A DNA stretch of 30,897 bases from Verrucomicrobiota bacterium (GCA_028872645.1 JAPKDK010000006.1:1-30897); one strand, 5' to 3'. Shown: positions 15,353 to 23,494, counted from the first letter of the stretch. Notes: a model not told the origin generated them from the letters alone. A program made the numbers and translations.

Positions 15353-16875
15353 GGCCCGCGTTGCAAATCCTGAGTGCCGCCGAGGCAGTCGCGCGCATTC
15401 CCGATGGCGCCACCGTGGCCTGCAGTGGGCTCGTGGGCGCGGGCCATCCCGAGGCGCTTACCGCCGCGCTGGAGGCGCGTTTTAAAAAAGACACCTCGCC
15501 GAATGGTCTCACGCTCGTTTACGCCGCCGGCCAAGGGGATGGCGGCCAGCGCGGGCTTAATCACCTCGCACACGCGGGACTGCTCAAGCGCGTCATCGGC
15601 GGCCACTGGAATCTTGCCCCGCGCTTGGGCCAGCTCGCGCTCGCGGGCGGCATTGAGGCGTACTGTTTCCCGCAGGGCGTCATCTGCCAGCTCTTCCGAG
15701 AAATTGCCGCCAATCGGCCGGGTGTTTTTACCAAAGTCGGCCTCAACACTTTCATCGACCCCGCGCACGGCGGCGGGAGTTTAAACAAAAAGACCACCGA
15801 GCCGCTGGTTGAGCGAGTGCAATTCGATGGCGAAGACTGGCTGCGTTTTCGCGCCTTCCCCATTGACGTCGGCCTCATCCGCGCCACGAGCGCCGACCGC
15901 GCCGGGAATTTGACCATGGAACGCGAGGGGCTCATCGGTGAAGTGCTGCCCATCGCGCAGGCCGCGCGCAATCACGGCGGCCTCGTCATCGCGCAGGTTG
16001 AAAACATTTCCGACCAGCCCGCCGCGCCCCACGCGGTGCGCGTGCCGGGGATGTTGGTTGATGCCATCGTTGTCGCCGAGCCCGGTGAGCATGACCAGAC
16101 TTTTGCCGAGCCATTCAATGTGAGCTACGTCGAGGCCGGCCGCAGCCTCGCGCCCGAGCCGATGCCGTTTTCTGAGCGCAAAATAATCGCGCGCCGCGTG
16201 TTGCGCGAGATTGCGCCGGGCAGCATTGTTAACCTTGGCATCGGCATGCCCGAGGGCGTGGTGCCTGTCGCCGCCGAGGAAGGGCGGCTTGAGGAATTTA
16301 CCCTTACGCTCGAGAGCGGCCCCATCGGCGGCATGCCCGCGGGCGGCTTGAGTTTTGGCTGCAGCGCGCATCCGGAGGCCATCATCGACCAGCCCGCGCA
16401 GTTTGATTTTTACGACGGCGGCGGGCTGGACGTCGCCGTGCTTGGCGCGGTGACCATCGACGCCGAGGGCAGTGTGAACATCAGCATGCTGGGCGACCGC
16501 TTTGCCGGCGTCGGCGGATTCGTCAACATTGCGCAGAACGCGCGCAAGGTTGTTTTCTGTTGCCCCTTTCGCGCCGGCGGCTTGGAGGTCGCCGTCAACG
16601 GCGGCCAACTACAAATCCAAACCGAGGGCCGCCACTGCAAATTTGTGAACGAGATTCCGCAGGTTGCATTCCACGGCCCCAGTGCGCGCGCGCGCGGGCA
16701 GGAGGTTTTTTACATCACCGAGCGCGCTGTCTTTCAGCTTGGCGCAAACGGGCTCGAACTCACCGAGACGGCCCCCGGCATTGACATGGAAAATGGAATT
16801 TGCGCCCAAATGGAATTTCGCCCGAACGTCGCCGAGCCGAAAGTGATGCCCGCAAAGTGTTTTCGAAAGGACTAA
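15349..16875 (+). CDS. Family I CoA-transferase (acetate/propionate CoA-transferase type)
   Basis: This 508-residue protein fuses the alpha and beta halves of a family I CoA-transferase, as in YdiF or Pct. The start is ATG 15349, inside the ATGA overlap with the SDR; longer upstream frames are shadows. The N-terminal half contains GATVACSGLVGAGHPEAL and FPQGVICQLFREIA. The catalytic glutamate is expected at E322 in LTLESGPIGGMPAGG, with GIGMPEGVVPVAAEEG just before it. It would move CoA between acetate or other short acids and acyl-CoAs through a glutamyl-CoA thioester. With the thiolase and reductase it can join activation of an acid such as acetoacetate to cleavage or formation of C-C bonds. 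The length is normal. Confidence 0.9.
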   Translation: MRPALQILSAAEAVARIPDGATVACSGLVGAGHPEALTAALEARFKKDTSPNGLTLVYAAGQGDGGQRGLNHLAHAGLLKRVIGGHWNLAPRLGQLALAGGIEAYCFPQGVICQLFREIAANRPGVFTKVGLNTFIDPAHGGGSLNKKTTEPLVERVQFDGEDWLRFRAFPIDVGLIRATSADRAGNLTMEREGLIGEVLPIAQAARNHGGLVIAQVENISDQPAAPHAVRVPGMLVDAIVVAEPGEHDQTFAEPFNVSYVEAGRSLAPEPMPFSERKIIARRVLREIAPGSIVNLGIGMPEGVVPVAAEEGRLEEFTLTLESGPIGGMPAGGLSFGCSAHPEAIIDQPAQFDFYDGGGLDVAVLGAVTIDAEGSVNISMLGDRFAGVGGFVNIAQNARKVVFCCPFRAGGLEVAVNGGQLQIQTEGRHCKFVNEIPQVAFHGPSARARGQEVFYITERAVFQLGANGLELTETAPGIDMENGICAQMEFRPNVAEPKVMPAKCFRKD

Positions 16876-16876
16876 C

Positions 16877-18028
16877 ATGATTTACAAAACTCCCATTCAC
16901 ATTGTTGCCGCGCGTCGTTCGCCCATTGGGCGGTTTGGCGGCGGCTTAAAAAAAACCACCGCGTCCGAGTTAGCCGCTCGCACCGCCGAGGCCACCGCCC
17001 CCGACGCGCTGCGGCCGCACATCGGCCAAATCATCCTCGGCCAAGTCCTGCCCGCTGGCTGCGGAATGAATACCGCGCGACAAACGGGCTTGGCGCTGGA
17101 CGCTCCGCAAACGTCGCCGGCGTTCACGGTGAATATGGTTTGCGGCTCGGGACTCAAGGCGGTGGCGCTCGCTGCGGATGCCATCACCGCGGGCGAGGCC
17201 GATTTGGTTTTAGCTGGCGGCGTGGAGTTGATGAGCAATGTGCCGCATTACGCGACAGACGCGCGCTTTGGCAAAAAACTCGACAACCCCAAGTTACTCG
17301 ATGCCATCCTCACCGACGGGCTGTCCGATCCCGGGCTGAAGCGCAGCATGGGCGACATCGCGGAGGAGTTGACCGGCGAGTACGGCATCGGCCGCGGGGA
17401 ACAGGACGCCTTCGCCCTTCGCAGCCAACAACGCGCGGCCACGGCCCGCGAGGATTTCGCGCGCGAGATTGTGCCCATCGGCGATGTGGCGGCGGACGAG
17501 CATCCACGCCCGGACACGACGCTGGAAAAGTTGCAGTCGCTGTCGCCCGCGTTTGCGGTGGACGGCTCCATCACCGCCGGCAACGCTTCGGGCATCAACG
17601 ACGGCGCGGCCATTTTATTGCTGGCGAACGACGCGGCGCTGGCGGCGCACGATTTGGATTCCCGCGCGCGCATCATCGGCGCAGTCACAGTCGGTTGCGA
17701 ACCGGCGCGTTTTGGCTTGGGGCCCGTTGGCGCGGTGCAGTTGCTCTGCGAACAAACCGGCTGGAACTTGGCCGGCGTGGACACCGTGGAAATCAACGAG
17801 GCCTTTGCCGTGCAAACGATCGCCTGCGCGCGCGGCCTCGGCTTGTCCGACGAGCAACTCAACCCGCGCGGCGGCGCCCTCGCCCTCGGTCATCCTATCG
17901 GTGCCAGTGGCGCGCGCATTCTCGTGACGCTGTTGCATTTTCTTGAGGACACCGATGTGCGGCGCGGCATTGCAACCCTCTGCGTCGGCGGCGGCATGGG
18001 CATCGCGCTGGCGATTGAGCGCGGGTGA
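16877..18028 (+). CDS. Acetyl-CoA C-acetyltransferase (thiolase)
   Basis: This 383-residue thiolase has the nucleophile C89 (NMVCGSGLKAV), H339 in GHPIGASGARI and C369 in CVGGGMG. NEAFAVQ is also present. It catalyses reversible condensation of two acetyl-CoA, or thiolysis of 3-ketoacyl-CoA. The ATG lies one base after the CoA-transferase stop, so the three genes (14591-18028) form one operon. No PHB synthase (phaC) is visible, so polymer synthesis is not supported by this window alone; use of acetoacetate or 3-hydroxybutyrate is equally possible. The stop codon touches the convergent transporter stop with no gap. Confidence 0.93.
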   Translation: MIYKTPIHIVAARRSPIGRFGGGLKKTTASELAARTAEATAPDALRPHIGQIILGQVLPAGCGMNTARQTGLALDAPQTSPAFTVNMVCGSGLKAVALAADAITAGEADLVLAGGVELMSNVPHYATDARFGKKLDNPKLLDAILTDGLSDPGLKRSMGDIAEELTGEYGIGRGEQDAFALRSQQRAATAREDFAREIVPIGDVAADEHPRPDTTLEKLQSLSPAFAVDGSITAGNASGINDGAAILLLANDAALAAHDLDSRARIIGAVTVGCEPARFGLGPVGAVQLLCEQTGWNLAGVDTVEINEAFAVQTIACARGLGLSDEQLNPRGGALALGHPIGASGARILVTLLHFLEDTDVRRGIATLCVGGGMGIALAIERG

Positions 18029-19324
18029 TTAGTTGTCCTCGTCGGACAGGTCGGTGTTAACCGTCTCCTTCGCAAACCAGATGGCGGTGAGAGTGATGAG
18101 TGAGGTGAAGACGAGATAGACCGCGACGGGCCACGGGTTTCCGTCGGACCATTTCAAAAGGAGCGCGGCGATGATGGGGGCGAGGCCGCCGGCGAAGGGG
18201 GAGGCGAGTTGGTAGCCGAGCGAGACGCCGCTGTAACGCACGCGCGTGCCAAACAGCTCGGAGAAGAACGCCGCTTGCGGACCGTACATGGCGGCGTGCC
18301 CAACGGCGATGGCGAGGACCATCGCAAGGGTGATGAGGGCGGGCGATTGGGTTTTCACCAACAGGAAGAAGGGCATAGCGAAAAGGGCGGTGAACACGGC
18401 GCCGAAAATGTAAACGGGCCGGCGTCCGACGCGGTCGGATAGCGCGCCAAAGCACGGGACAGCGATGAACTGCGCGGCGGAGGCGACGAGGATGGCGTTG
18501 AGAATGACTTGGCGGTCGAGTTGCAGTTGGTCCTTGGTGTAGGCGTAGATAAAGACAGTGAAAATATAAAAGGAGGCGTTCTCGGCAAAGCGCGCGCCCA
18601 TGGCGATGAAGACGTTGCGCGGATATTTGGTGAGCACCTCGCGGATGGGCGCGGGCCGTTCAGGTTCCCGCTCCTGCAGTTTTGTGAAAAGCGGACTCTC
18701 AAGAATGGCGAGTCGAATGTAGAGGCCAACGGCGAGTAACAGAATACCGATGAGAAAAGGCACGCGCCAGCCCCACGCGAGGAATTGGGCGTCGGTGAGC
18801 TGTGAATTGAGCAGCGTGAAAACTCCCGTGGCGAGCAGGAGCCCAATGGGCACGCCGGCTTGCGCGCAACTGCCGAAAAATCCGCGGCGCCCCTTGTGGC
18901 CGTGCTCAACGGCCATCAACACCGCTCCGCCCCATTCGCCGCCGACGCCGAAGCCCTGGATGAAGCGCAGCACCACCAGCAGCACCGGTGCGGCCACACC
19001 GATTTGCGCGTGGGTGGGCAGCACGCCGATGAGAAACGTCGCGATGCCCATCATCACCAGCGTGGTCACGAGCATATTCTTGCGGCCGAGTTTGTCGCCG
19101 TAATGGCCGAACACGAGGCCGCCAATCGGCCGCGCGAAAAAGCCGACGGCAAAGGTGCCGAAGGCGGCGAGGGTGCCGGTGAACGCATCGAGTTCCGGAA
19201 AGAAAAGTTTATTGAACACCAACGCGGCGGCGGTGCCGTAGATGAAATAATCGTACCATTCAATGGTGGTGCCAATGAAGCTGGCAAGGACGACGCGGCG
19301 GATGGGTGTTTGGGATTCCGTCAC
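18029..19324 (-). CDS. MFS transporter, metabolite:H+ symporter (MHS) family
   Basis: The start is GTG 19324, overlapping the thymidine kinase stop as GTGA; this yields 431 residues and the standard N-terminus TPIRRVVLASFIGTTIEWYD. A longer upstream frame is antisense or kinase sequence and was not used. Twelve transmembrane helices are expected. The MFS loop motif GDKLGRKNML and the MHS signature RFIQGFGVGGEWGGAVLM are visible, as is the half-repeat DRVGRRPVYIFG. MHS carriers import carboxylates such as 2-oxoglutarate or shikimate, or compatible solutes such as proline, together with protons. Its substrate is unknown. The convergent acyl-CoA operon suggests a short carboxylic acid, but only as inference. 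Confidence 0.88.
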   Translation of the reverse strand: MTESQTPIRRVVLASFIGTTIEWYDYFIYGTAAALVFNKLFFPELDAFTGTLAAFGTFAVGFFARPIGGLVFGHYGDKLGRKNMLVTTLVMMGIATFLIGVLPTHAQIGVAAPVLLVVLRFIQGFGVGGEWGGAVLMAVEHGHKGRRGFFGSCAQAGVPIGLLLATGVFTLLNSQLTDAQFLAWGWRVPFLIGILLLAVGLYIRLAILESPLFTKLQEREPERPAPIREVLTKYPRNVFIAMGARFAENASFYIFTVFIYAYTKDQLQLDRQVILNAILVASAAQFIAVPCFGALSDRVGRRPVYIFGAVFTALFAMPFFLLVKTQSPALITLAMVLAIAVGHAAMYGPQAAFFSELFGTRVRYSGVSLGYQLASPFAGGLAPIIAALLLKWSDGNPWPVAVYLVFTSLITLTAIWFAKETVNTDLSDEDN

Positions 19325-19923
19325 GCTTCCTCCAGCGGTAAATCCCCCGGCTGCCTTGTCGCCATCCCTTTCTTGAAATGCTTTCGGCAGACGGAGATGT
19401 AGCGTTCGTTCCCGCCGATTTCCACTTGGGCGCCTTCGCGCAGGACGTTGCCGGCGGCGTCGGTGCGCAACACCATCGTGGCTTTGCGGCCGCAGTGGCA
19501 GATGGTTTTGATTTCCACCAGCGTATCGGCCCACGCGAGCAGGTGCTGGCTGCCCTCAAAAAGGTTGCCCTGAAAATCCGTGCGCAGCCCATAGGCTAGC
19601 ACGGGGATGCTGAGGCGGTCGGCGATTTCGCCGAGTTGATACACCTGCGCGCGCGTGAGGAATTGCGCCTCGTCGATGAGCACGCAGTCGATGGCGTCCT
19701 CGTCGCCGGTGAGCTTGAGCAAATCGTCGGCGGGCGTGAAGGCGAGGGCCGCGGCGTCGAGCCCGATGCGCGAGGCGATGCGGCCCTCGCCGGCGCGCGT
19801 GTCGAGTTGCGGTGTGAAGAGCAGCGGGCGCAGGCCGCGCTCGCGGTAGTTGTGCGCCGATTGCAGCAGGGTGGTCGACTTCCCCGCGTTCATCGACGAG
19901 TAGTAAAAATACAGCTTGGCCAC
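19321..19923 (-). CDS. tdk: Thymidine kinase
   Basis: This 200-residue type II thymidine kinase starts with GTG at 19923. The P-loop SSMNAGKST (K15) and the lid residues (LIDEAQFL, with Asp-Glu of Walker B) are present, along with GLRTDFQGNLFEG. CHCGRK and SVCRKHF supply the four-cysteine structural zinc site. It phosphorylates thymidine to dTMP in the salvage pathway. The upstream SGNH hydrolase stops three bases before the start, and the transporter start overlaps the stop, so the three are co-transcribed although functionally unlike. Length and motifs fit the bacterial enzyme well. Confidence 0.95.
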   Translation of the reverse strand: MAKLYFYYSSMNAGKSTTLLQSAHNYRERGLRPLLFTPQLDTRAGEGRIASRIGLDAAALAFTPADDLLKLTGDEDAIDCVLIDEAQFLTRAQVYQLGEIADRLSIPVLAYGLRTDFQGNLFEGSQHLLAWADTLVEIKTICHCGRKATMVLRTDAAGNVLREGAQVEIGGNERYISVCRKHFKKGMATRQPGDLPLEEA

Positions 19924-19926
19924 CGT

Positions 19927-20628
19927 CTATTTTTTCAACGCGGCTTCAATCGCGCGCGCCACGTCCTTGCCGAGCACGCGCGAGCCGTCTTTGGTGTAGT
20001 GCACATTAGCCGGCAGCATCAGCTCTTTCATCCGCGCCTTGCTCATCGTGAACAGGTCGTGCGTGGGCACGCCGTGCTTCTTCATCACGCGCGCGGCGGT
20101 GGTGTTGTATTTAATGGAGTCGCCCACATACCTCCCCTTCGCGCCCGGCGGCACGGGCGTGGTGTTGCGCCAAATCAATTTGGCCCCCGTCTTCTTTAAA
20201 CGCACCACGAGCTTTTCCAAATTTTTCTCGTACGCCGCGATGGCCACCTGCGGTTTGCCGCCCTTTTCCTTGGGGAACAAATTCTGCCCCTTCGGCCCCA
20301 TGTACTTGAGGTCGTGCAAACCCCAGTTGAAATGGATGACATCCCACTTCCCCTTGCCGAGCCACTTGTCGATGCTCGCCAGCCCGCGCGTCGTCGGCCC
20401 ACCGTTGGTGGGGATGCGGTGCAGGTTGGCCTTGCCCTTGAGAAATTCCCGCGTCGGCAGCGTGTAGCCAATGGAAATGGAATCTCCAATTAAAAGCACC
20501 CGCGGCAACTTGGGGTCATCCTTCACCGGCGCAAAAACGGGATTGGGTTTGCGCTTGGGTTTCTTCGATTGGGAGTGGAGGCCAGGGGCGAGGAGAATCG
20601 CGGATATTAAAAAAAGTGTGGTTCGCAT
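19927..20628 (-). CDS. Secreted SGNH/GDSL-type hydrolase
   Basis: This 233-residue protein starts at ATG 20628 with a signal peptide (MRTTLFLISAILLAPGLHSQ) and a basic linker. Block I is GDSISIGYT with catalytic S50. A Gly at NGGPTT (block II) and NWGLHD (block III, in place of the usual GxND) follow. The C-terminal block V is A207-N-V-H210: the His is kept, but the Asp expected three residues before it is Ala. The enzyme would be an esterase or deacetylase acting on sugars or lipids in the periplasm. The missing Asp leaves activity open. It is first in the operon with tdk and the transporter. Confidence 0.8.
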   Translation of the reverse strand: MRTTLFLISAILLAPGLHSQSKKPKRKPNPVFAPVKDDPKLPRVLLIGDSISIGYTLPTREFLKGKANLHRIPTNGGPTTRGLASIDKWLGKGKWDVIHFNWGLHDLKYMGPKGQNLFPKEKGGKPQVAIAAYEKNLEKLVVRLKKTGAKLIWRNTTPVPPGAKGRYVGDSIKYNTTAARVMKKHGVPTHDLFTMSKARMKELMLPANVHYTKDGSRVLGKDVARAIEAALKK

Positions 20629-20682
20629 GCGGCGAGGGTAGCAGGCGAAACCGTGACGGCAAGGCGGATTTAGTAGAGCGAT

Positions 20683-20732
20683 GGTAGGGGCCCGCTGCGT
20701 ATGTCCATGGACGCGTGCAGCGGGCCCCTACC
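20683..20732. repeat. Perfect 16-base hairpin repeat overlapping the hisA stop
   Basis: GGTAGGGGCCCGCTGC (20683-20698) and its exact complement (20717-20732) flank an 18-base loop that holds a second palindrome, GTCCATGGAC. The right arm contains the hisA stop codon and last codon. There is no T-run, so a classic terminator is unlikely. A REP-like or MITE-like mobile hairpin is the best guess. Confidence 0.75.
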
Positions 20733-21480
20733 GGTGGTTGAAGGCAACGCAATCAGTGTATTTCAGATCGCCACCAAAAATATCCAGCGCGCTGCCGATG
20801 GTGAGATGGAGGCGACCGGCGCTGGCTTTGGCCACGGCTTCGAGGTCGGCGAGGGAATTGGCGCCGCCGGCGTAGGTGACGGGGAGGGGTGAATGGTCGG
20901 CGAGGGTTTGCACGAGGGCGAGGTCGATGCCGGTTTGTTGGCCCTCGACGTCGACGGCGTGCACGAGGTATTCGGCGCAACTGGCGGCAAGGGCTTTCAG
21001 GGTGGCTTCGTTGATGGTCATTTCGGTGAAGTTTTGCCAGCGATCGGTGACGACCCAGTATTGGCCATCGCGTTGGCGGCAGGAAAGGTCGAGCACAAGG
21101 CGTTCGCGGCCGATGGTTTTTACGAGCGCGGCAAGGCGGTCGGCATCGAGGCGGCCTTCGCGAAATACCCACGAAGTGACGATGACGTGCGAGGCACCGG
21201 CATCGAGCCAACCAGCAGCGTTATCGGCATTCACGCCGCCGCCGAGTTGGAGGCCGCCGGGGAATGCAGCGAGGGCTTCGCGCGCGGCGGTTTCATTGCC
21301 GGGGCCCAGCTGGATGACGTGGCCGCCGCGCAAGTCATCCTTGCGATACAGCTCGGCGTACCACGAAGCGGGGCGGTCTGAAACAAAGTTGGTCTGCGGC
21401 CCTTTCGCGCAATCCGAAAGCGTGCCGCCGATAATTTGTTTCACCCGACCTTCGTGCAAATCGATGCAGGGGCGGAACAC
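20728..21480 (-). CDS. hisA: Eukaryotic-type phosphoribosylformimino-AICAR ribotide isomerase
   Basis: This 250-residue TIM barrel starts with GTG at 21480 (FRPCIDLHEGRVKQIIGGTL). It has the long loop typical of yeast HIS6-like enzymes (TNFVSDRPASWYAELYRKDD) rather than the shorter bacterial HisA form. Catalytic acids are expected at D7 and D131 (LVLDLSCR), and phosphate-binding loops at GGGVNAD and YAGGAN. HAVDVEG supports the assignment. It opens the ring of ProFAR in histidine biosynthesis. Bacterial HIS6-like versions occur in few phyla, so this suggests an unusual phylogenetic history. Other his genes are not nearby. The stop lies inside the hairpin repeat. HicB lies 59 bases upstream on the same strand. 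Confidence 0.88.
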   Translation of the reverse strand: MFRPCIDLHEGRVKQIIGGTLSDCAKGPQTNFVSDRPASWYAELYRKDDLRGGHVIQLGPGNETAAREALAAFPGGLQLGGGVNADNAAGWLDAGASHVIVTSWVFREGRLDADRLAALVKTIGRERLVLDLSCRQRDGQYWVVTDRWQNFTEMTINEATLKALAASCAEYLVHAVDVEGQQTGIDLALVQTLADHSPLPVTYAGGANSLADLEAVAKASAGRLHLTIGSALDIFGGDLKYTDCVAFNHR

Positions 21481-21539
21481 GGCGGGAGGGTAAGGGGTTG
21501 AGGGCTAAGGGTCGAGAGTCGAGTGGGCGTTCGCGCGGC

Positions 21540-21758
21540 TTACGCTTCCACCGGGGCGCTGTACTCTGGATCGGGCACGGGCTCGCCGGCGCTAAGGCAG
21601 TTGACGATCCACGTGTCCTGTACCTCCATTACATCGGCCAGCGCTTCCTCGGGGGTATCGCCCTGACCGGCACAGTGTTTGAGGTCTGGGATTTCGGCGA
21701 TGAAGCAATCTTCTTCGGTACTCCAGAAAATGTTGATGTGATAATGCGGCGTGTTCAT
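21540..21758 (-). CDS. HicB-like antitoxin-fold protein (solo)
   Basis: This 72-residue protein has the HicB fold: YHINIFWSTEEDCFIAEIPD, then GQGDTPEEALADVMEV. It ends in a short acidic tail with no helix-turn-helix or ribbon-helix-helix DNA-binding extension. HicB proteins normally neutralise the HicA mRNA-interferase toxin. I see no HicA-like frame next to it, so it may be a solo member with another role. Its ATG overlaps the stop of a 33-codon upstream frame as ATGA. Confidence 0.7.
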   Translation of the reverse strand: MNTPHYHINIFWSTEEDCFIAEIPDLKHCAGQGDTPEEALADVMEVQDTWIVNCLSAGEPVPDPEYSAPVEA

Positions 21759-21856
21759 AGCGCAGTGGTCTGAACATACGCCACAAATGCCAGTTCGTCA
21801 AATGATGTGAATAAATTTTTATTGAGGCGGTTTTTCTTGCTGCGCACATTCCCCAT
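21755..21856 (-). CDS. Possible short ORF upstream of the HicB gene
   Basis: A 33-codon frame runs from ATG 21856 to a TGA that overlaps the HicB start (ATGA). It reads MGNVRSKKNRLNKNL and then a short FTSFDELAFVAYVQ tail. It is basic, too short for HicA, and has no good Shine-Dalgarno. It may be a leader peptide or a toxin relic. The ATGA overlap is the only positive sign. Confidence 0.25.
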   Translation of the reverse strand: MGNVRSKKNRLNKNLFTSFDELAFVAYVQTTAL

Positions 21857-21879
21857 TGGCGGAGGGGCTACTTAAAACT

Positions 21880-22404
21880 ATGATCAAAAAAATGAAAATT
21901 GCGATGATGATTGCTACGATTGGTATGCTTTCGTCGGCGGGGTGTAGTTCGTTGAGCAACGCCAAAAATATCGATAGCAGCTTGGCCACACAGCAGTTGA
22001 TGGTGGAGGCCACCCTGATGGATGGCGAAAGATTGCTGTCCCAGCCGCGTATTGTAACGATGAATGGCGAAAAGGCGCAGTTCGATTTGTGGGCCGTTGC
22101 GACTCCAGTGCCCGGCCAAGCTCAGCGGGTCGCCACCGGTTTACAACTGGTGGTGCAACCCAAAATTCACGAAGGGCGCATTGTCTTCAACGGTAGATTC
22201 CTGTTGAAGGAATCTGTGGGCAAACTAGATCAAGCCGATCTGCACACGGCCACTTTCCACACTCGCGAAGCATTTTTTTCCGGCGTGGCAAATTCCGGTG
22301 AGATCAAGCTTGTAGCCCTCGAGTCTGCCAGTGGCCGCCCGTTGGATCTGCGTCTGAAATTTATTCTCATGGTCAACATCTCCCGAGCGGCGAAAACACA
22401 CTAG
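21880..22404 (+). CDS. Secretin-domain-like lipoprotein
   Basis: ATG 21880 gives 174 residues with a lipoprotein signal ending in MLSSAGC. A GGAGGGG at 21861-21867 lies 12 bases before the start; ATG 21892 is an alternative. After the lipobox the sequence follows the beta-domain of type II secretins: ERLLSQPRIVTMNGEKAQFD, then GLQLVVQPKIHEGRIVFNGR and a final strand pair. The N-terminal rings of true secretins are absent and it is far too small to form a gate, so it is probably a domain-sized relative. It shares the PRIV and VTMNG pattern with the large secretin at 26051. A terminator follows at 22424. Function unknown. Confidence 0.7.
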   Translation: MIKKMKIAMMIATIGMLSSAGCSSLSNAKNIDSSLATQQLMVEATLMDGERLLSQPRIVTMNGEKAQFDLWAVATPVPGQAQRVATGLQLVVQPKIHEGRIVFNGRFLLKESVGKLDQADLHTATFHTREAFFSGVANSGEIKLVALESASGRPLDLRLKFILMVNISRAAKTH

Positions 22405-22423
22405 GATTGCTCGACACTTCCGC

Positions 22424-22456
22424 GAGGCAACCGCTATAAACGGTCGTCTCTTTTTT
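22424..22456 (+). terminator. Intrinsic terminator after the secretin-like lipoprotein gene
   Basis: GAGGCAACCG (22424-22433) and CGGTCGTCTC (22441-22450) pair over ten positions with one G-U and one A-C mismatch, and a seven-base loop. Six T follow (22451-22456). It ends four bases before the next gene's ATG (22461), so the kinase must have its own promoter further in or rely on read-through. Confidence 0.6.
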
Positions 22457-22460
22457 GCTT

Positions 22461-23486
22461 ATGAAGCGTAATGGAATTTTAGCGGCGGGGAATTGGATCG
22501 TCGATCAGGTGAAGATGGTGGATGTGTTTCCGCAACGGGAAACGCTGGCCAACATTCTGCGCCAAAGCGAGGGCACGGGTGGGTCGCCTTATAATTTGGT
22601 GGTGAATCTAGCCAAGCTGGGCGCGAAGATTCCGCTCAGCGGCGCGGGGCTGGTGGGCAAGGATGCGCTAGGCAAATACATCCTCGCCGATCTCAAGCGC
22701 CACAAAATTGACGCCCAACAAATTCAAATCACCGATCGCGCCCCCACGTCGTACACCGATGTGATGACGGAAGTGGACACCGGCCGGCGCACATTTTTTC
22801 ACTGTCGCGGCGCCAATGCGCTTTGGAATGCGAAGGGGTTGGACTTCAAGAAATCGAAGGCCAAAATTTTTCACATTGGTTATCTGCTGTTGCTCGATGC
22901 GATGGATGCGCCGGATAAAAAATACGGCACCCGCGCCGCCGCCCTCTGCGCCAAGGCCCAACGGGCGGGATTGAAAACCAGCATCGATTGCGTGAGCGAA
23001 GATAGCAATCGCTTTGCCAAAATCGTTTCGCCCGCGCTGCCGTTTGTGGATTACTGCATCCTCAATGAATTCGAGGCCGGCAAGACCACCGGCTTCACTA
23101 TCCGCCGCAGCGACGGCACGCTGGACACCGTGGCGCTGCGGCACGCCGCCGGCGCGTTGCTGCAATTGGGCGTGAAGGAATTGGTGTGCGTGCACTTTCC
23201 CGAGGGCGGCTTTGCCCGCACGCGGGGCGGCACAGATCACTGGCAATCGTCACTGAAGCTGCCGCAAAAATACATCCAAGGCGCCGCCGGCGCGGGCGAT
23301 GCCTTTTGCACCGGAATGCTGCTGGGCATCCACGAAGGCTGGGAAATCCAGCGAAGTCTCTTCACCGCCGTCTGCGCCGCCGCCGCAAACCTCAGTGATC
23401 CGACGTGCACGGGTGGAATGAAACGGCTTAATACCGTGTTGGCGCTGGCCAAGAAATACAAACCGCGAGCGGCGATTGGGGTTTGA
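22461..23486 (+). CDS. PfkB-family carbohydrate kinase
   Basis: ATG 22461 gives 341 residues; a TTG two codons upstream is less likely. The N-terminal Gly-Gly-rich substrate motif (GTGGSPYNLVVNLAKLGAK) and the C-terminal anion-hole motif GAAGAGDAFCTGMLLG with its catalytic Asp mark the ribokinase/PfkB family. The length fits. These enzymes phosphorylate sugars, nucleosides or sugar derivatives with ATP. The exact substrate cannot be read. It converges with efp, the two stop codons lying eight bases apart. Confidence 0.9.
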   Translation: MKRNGILAAGNWIVDQVKMVDVFPQRETLANILRQSEGTGGSPYNLVVNLAKLGAKIPLSGAGLVGKDALGKYILADLKRHKIDAQQIQITDRAPTSYTDVMTEVDTGRRTFFHCRGANALWNAKGLDFKKSKAKIFHIGYLLLLDAMDAPDKKYGTRAAALCAKAQRAGLKTSIDCVSEDSNRFAKIVSPALPFVDYCILNEFEAGKTTGFTIRRSDGTLDTVALRHAAGALLQLGVKELVCVHFPEGGFARTRGGTDHWQSSLKLPQKYIQGAAGAGDAFCTGMLLGIHEGWEIQRSLFTAVCAAAANLSDPTCTGGMKRLNTVLALAKKYKPRAAIGV

Positions 23487-23494
23487 AAATCCAA

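Noticed and set aside
15781..16608. 275-codon minus-strand frame opposite the CoA-transferase
   Set aside because: It is a mirror frame of a well-supported gene, low-complexity and without motifs.
19325..19534. Extended N-terminus of the MFS frame
   Set aside because: It is antisense to no gene but is the thymidine kinase gene in another frame. The MHS family N-terminus begins at GTG 19324.
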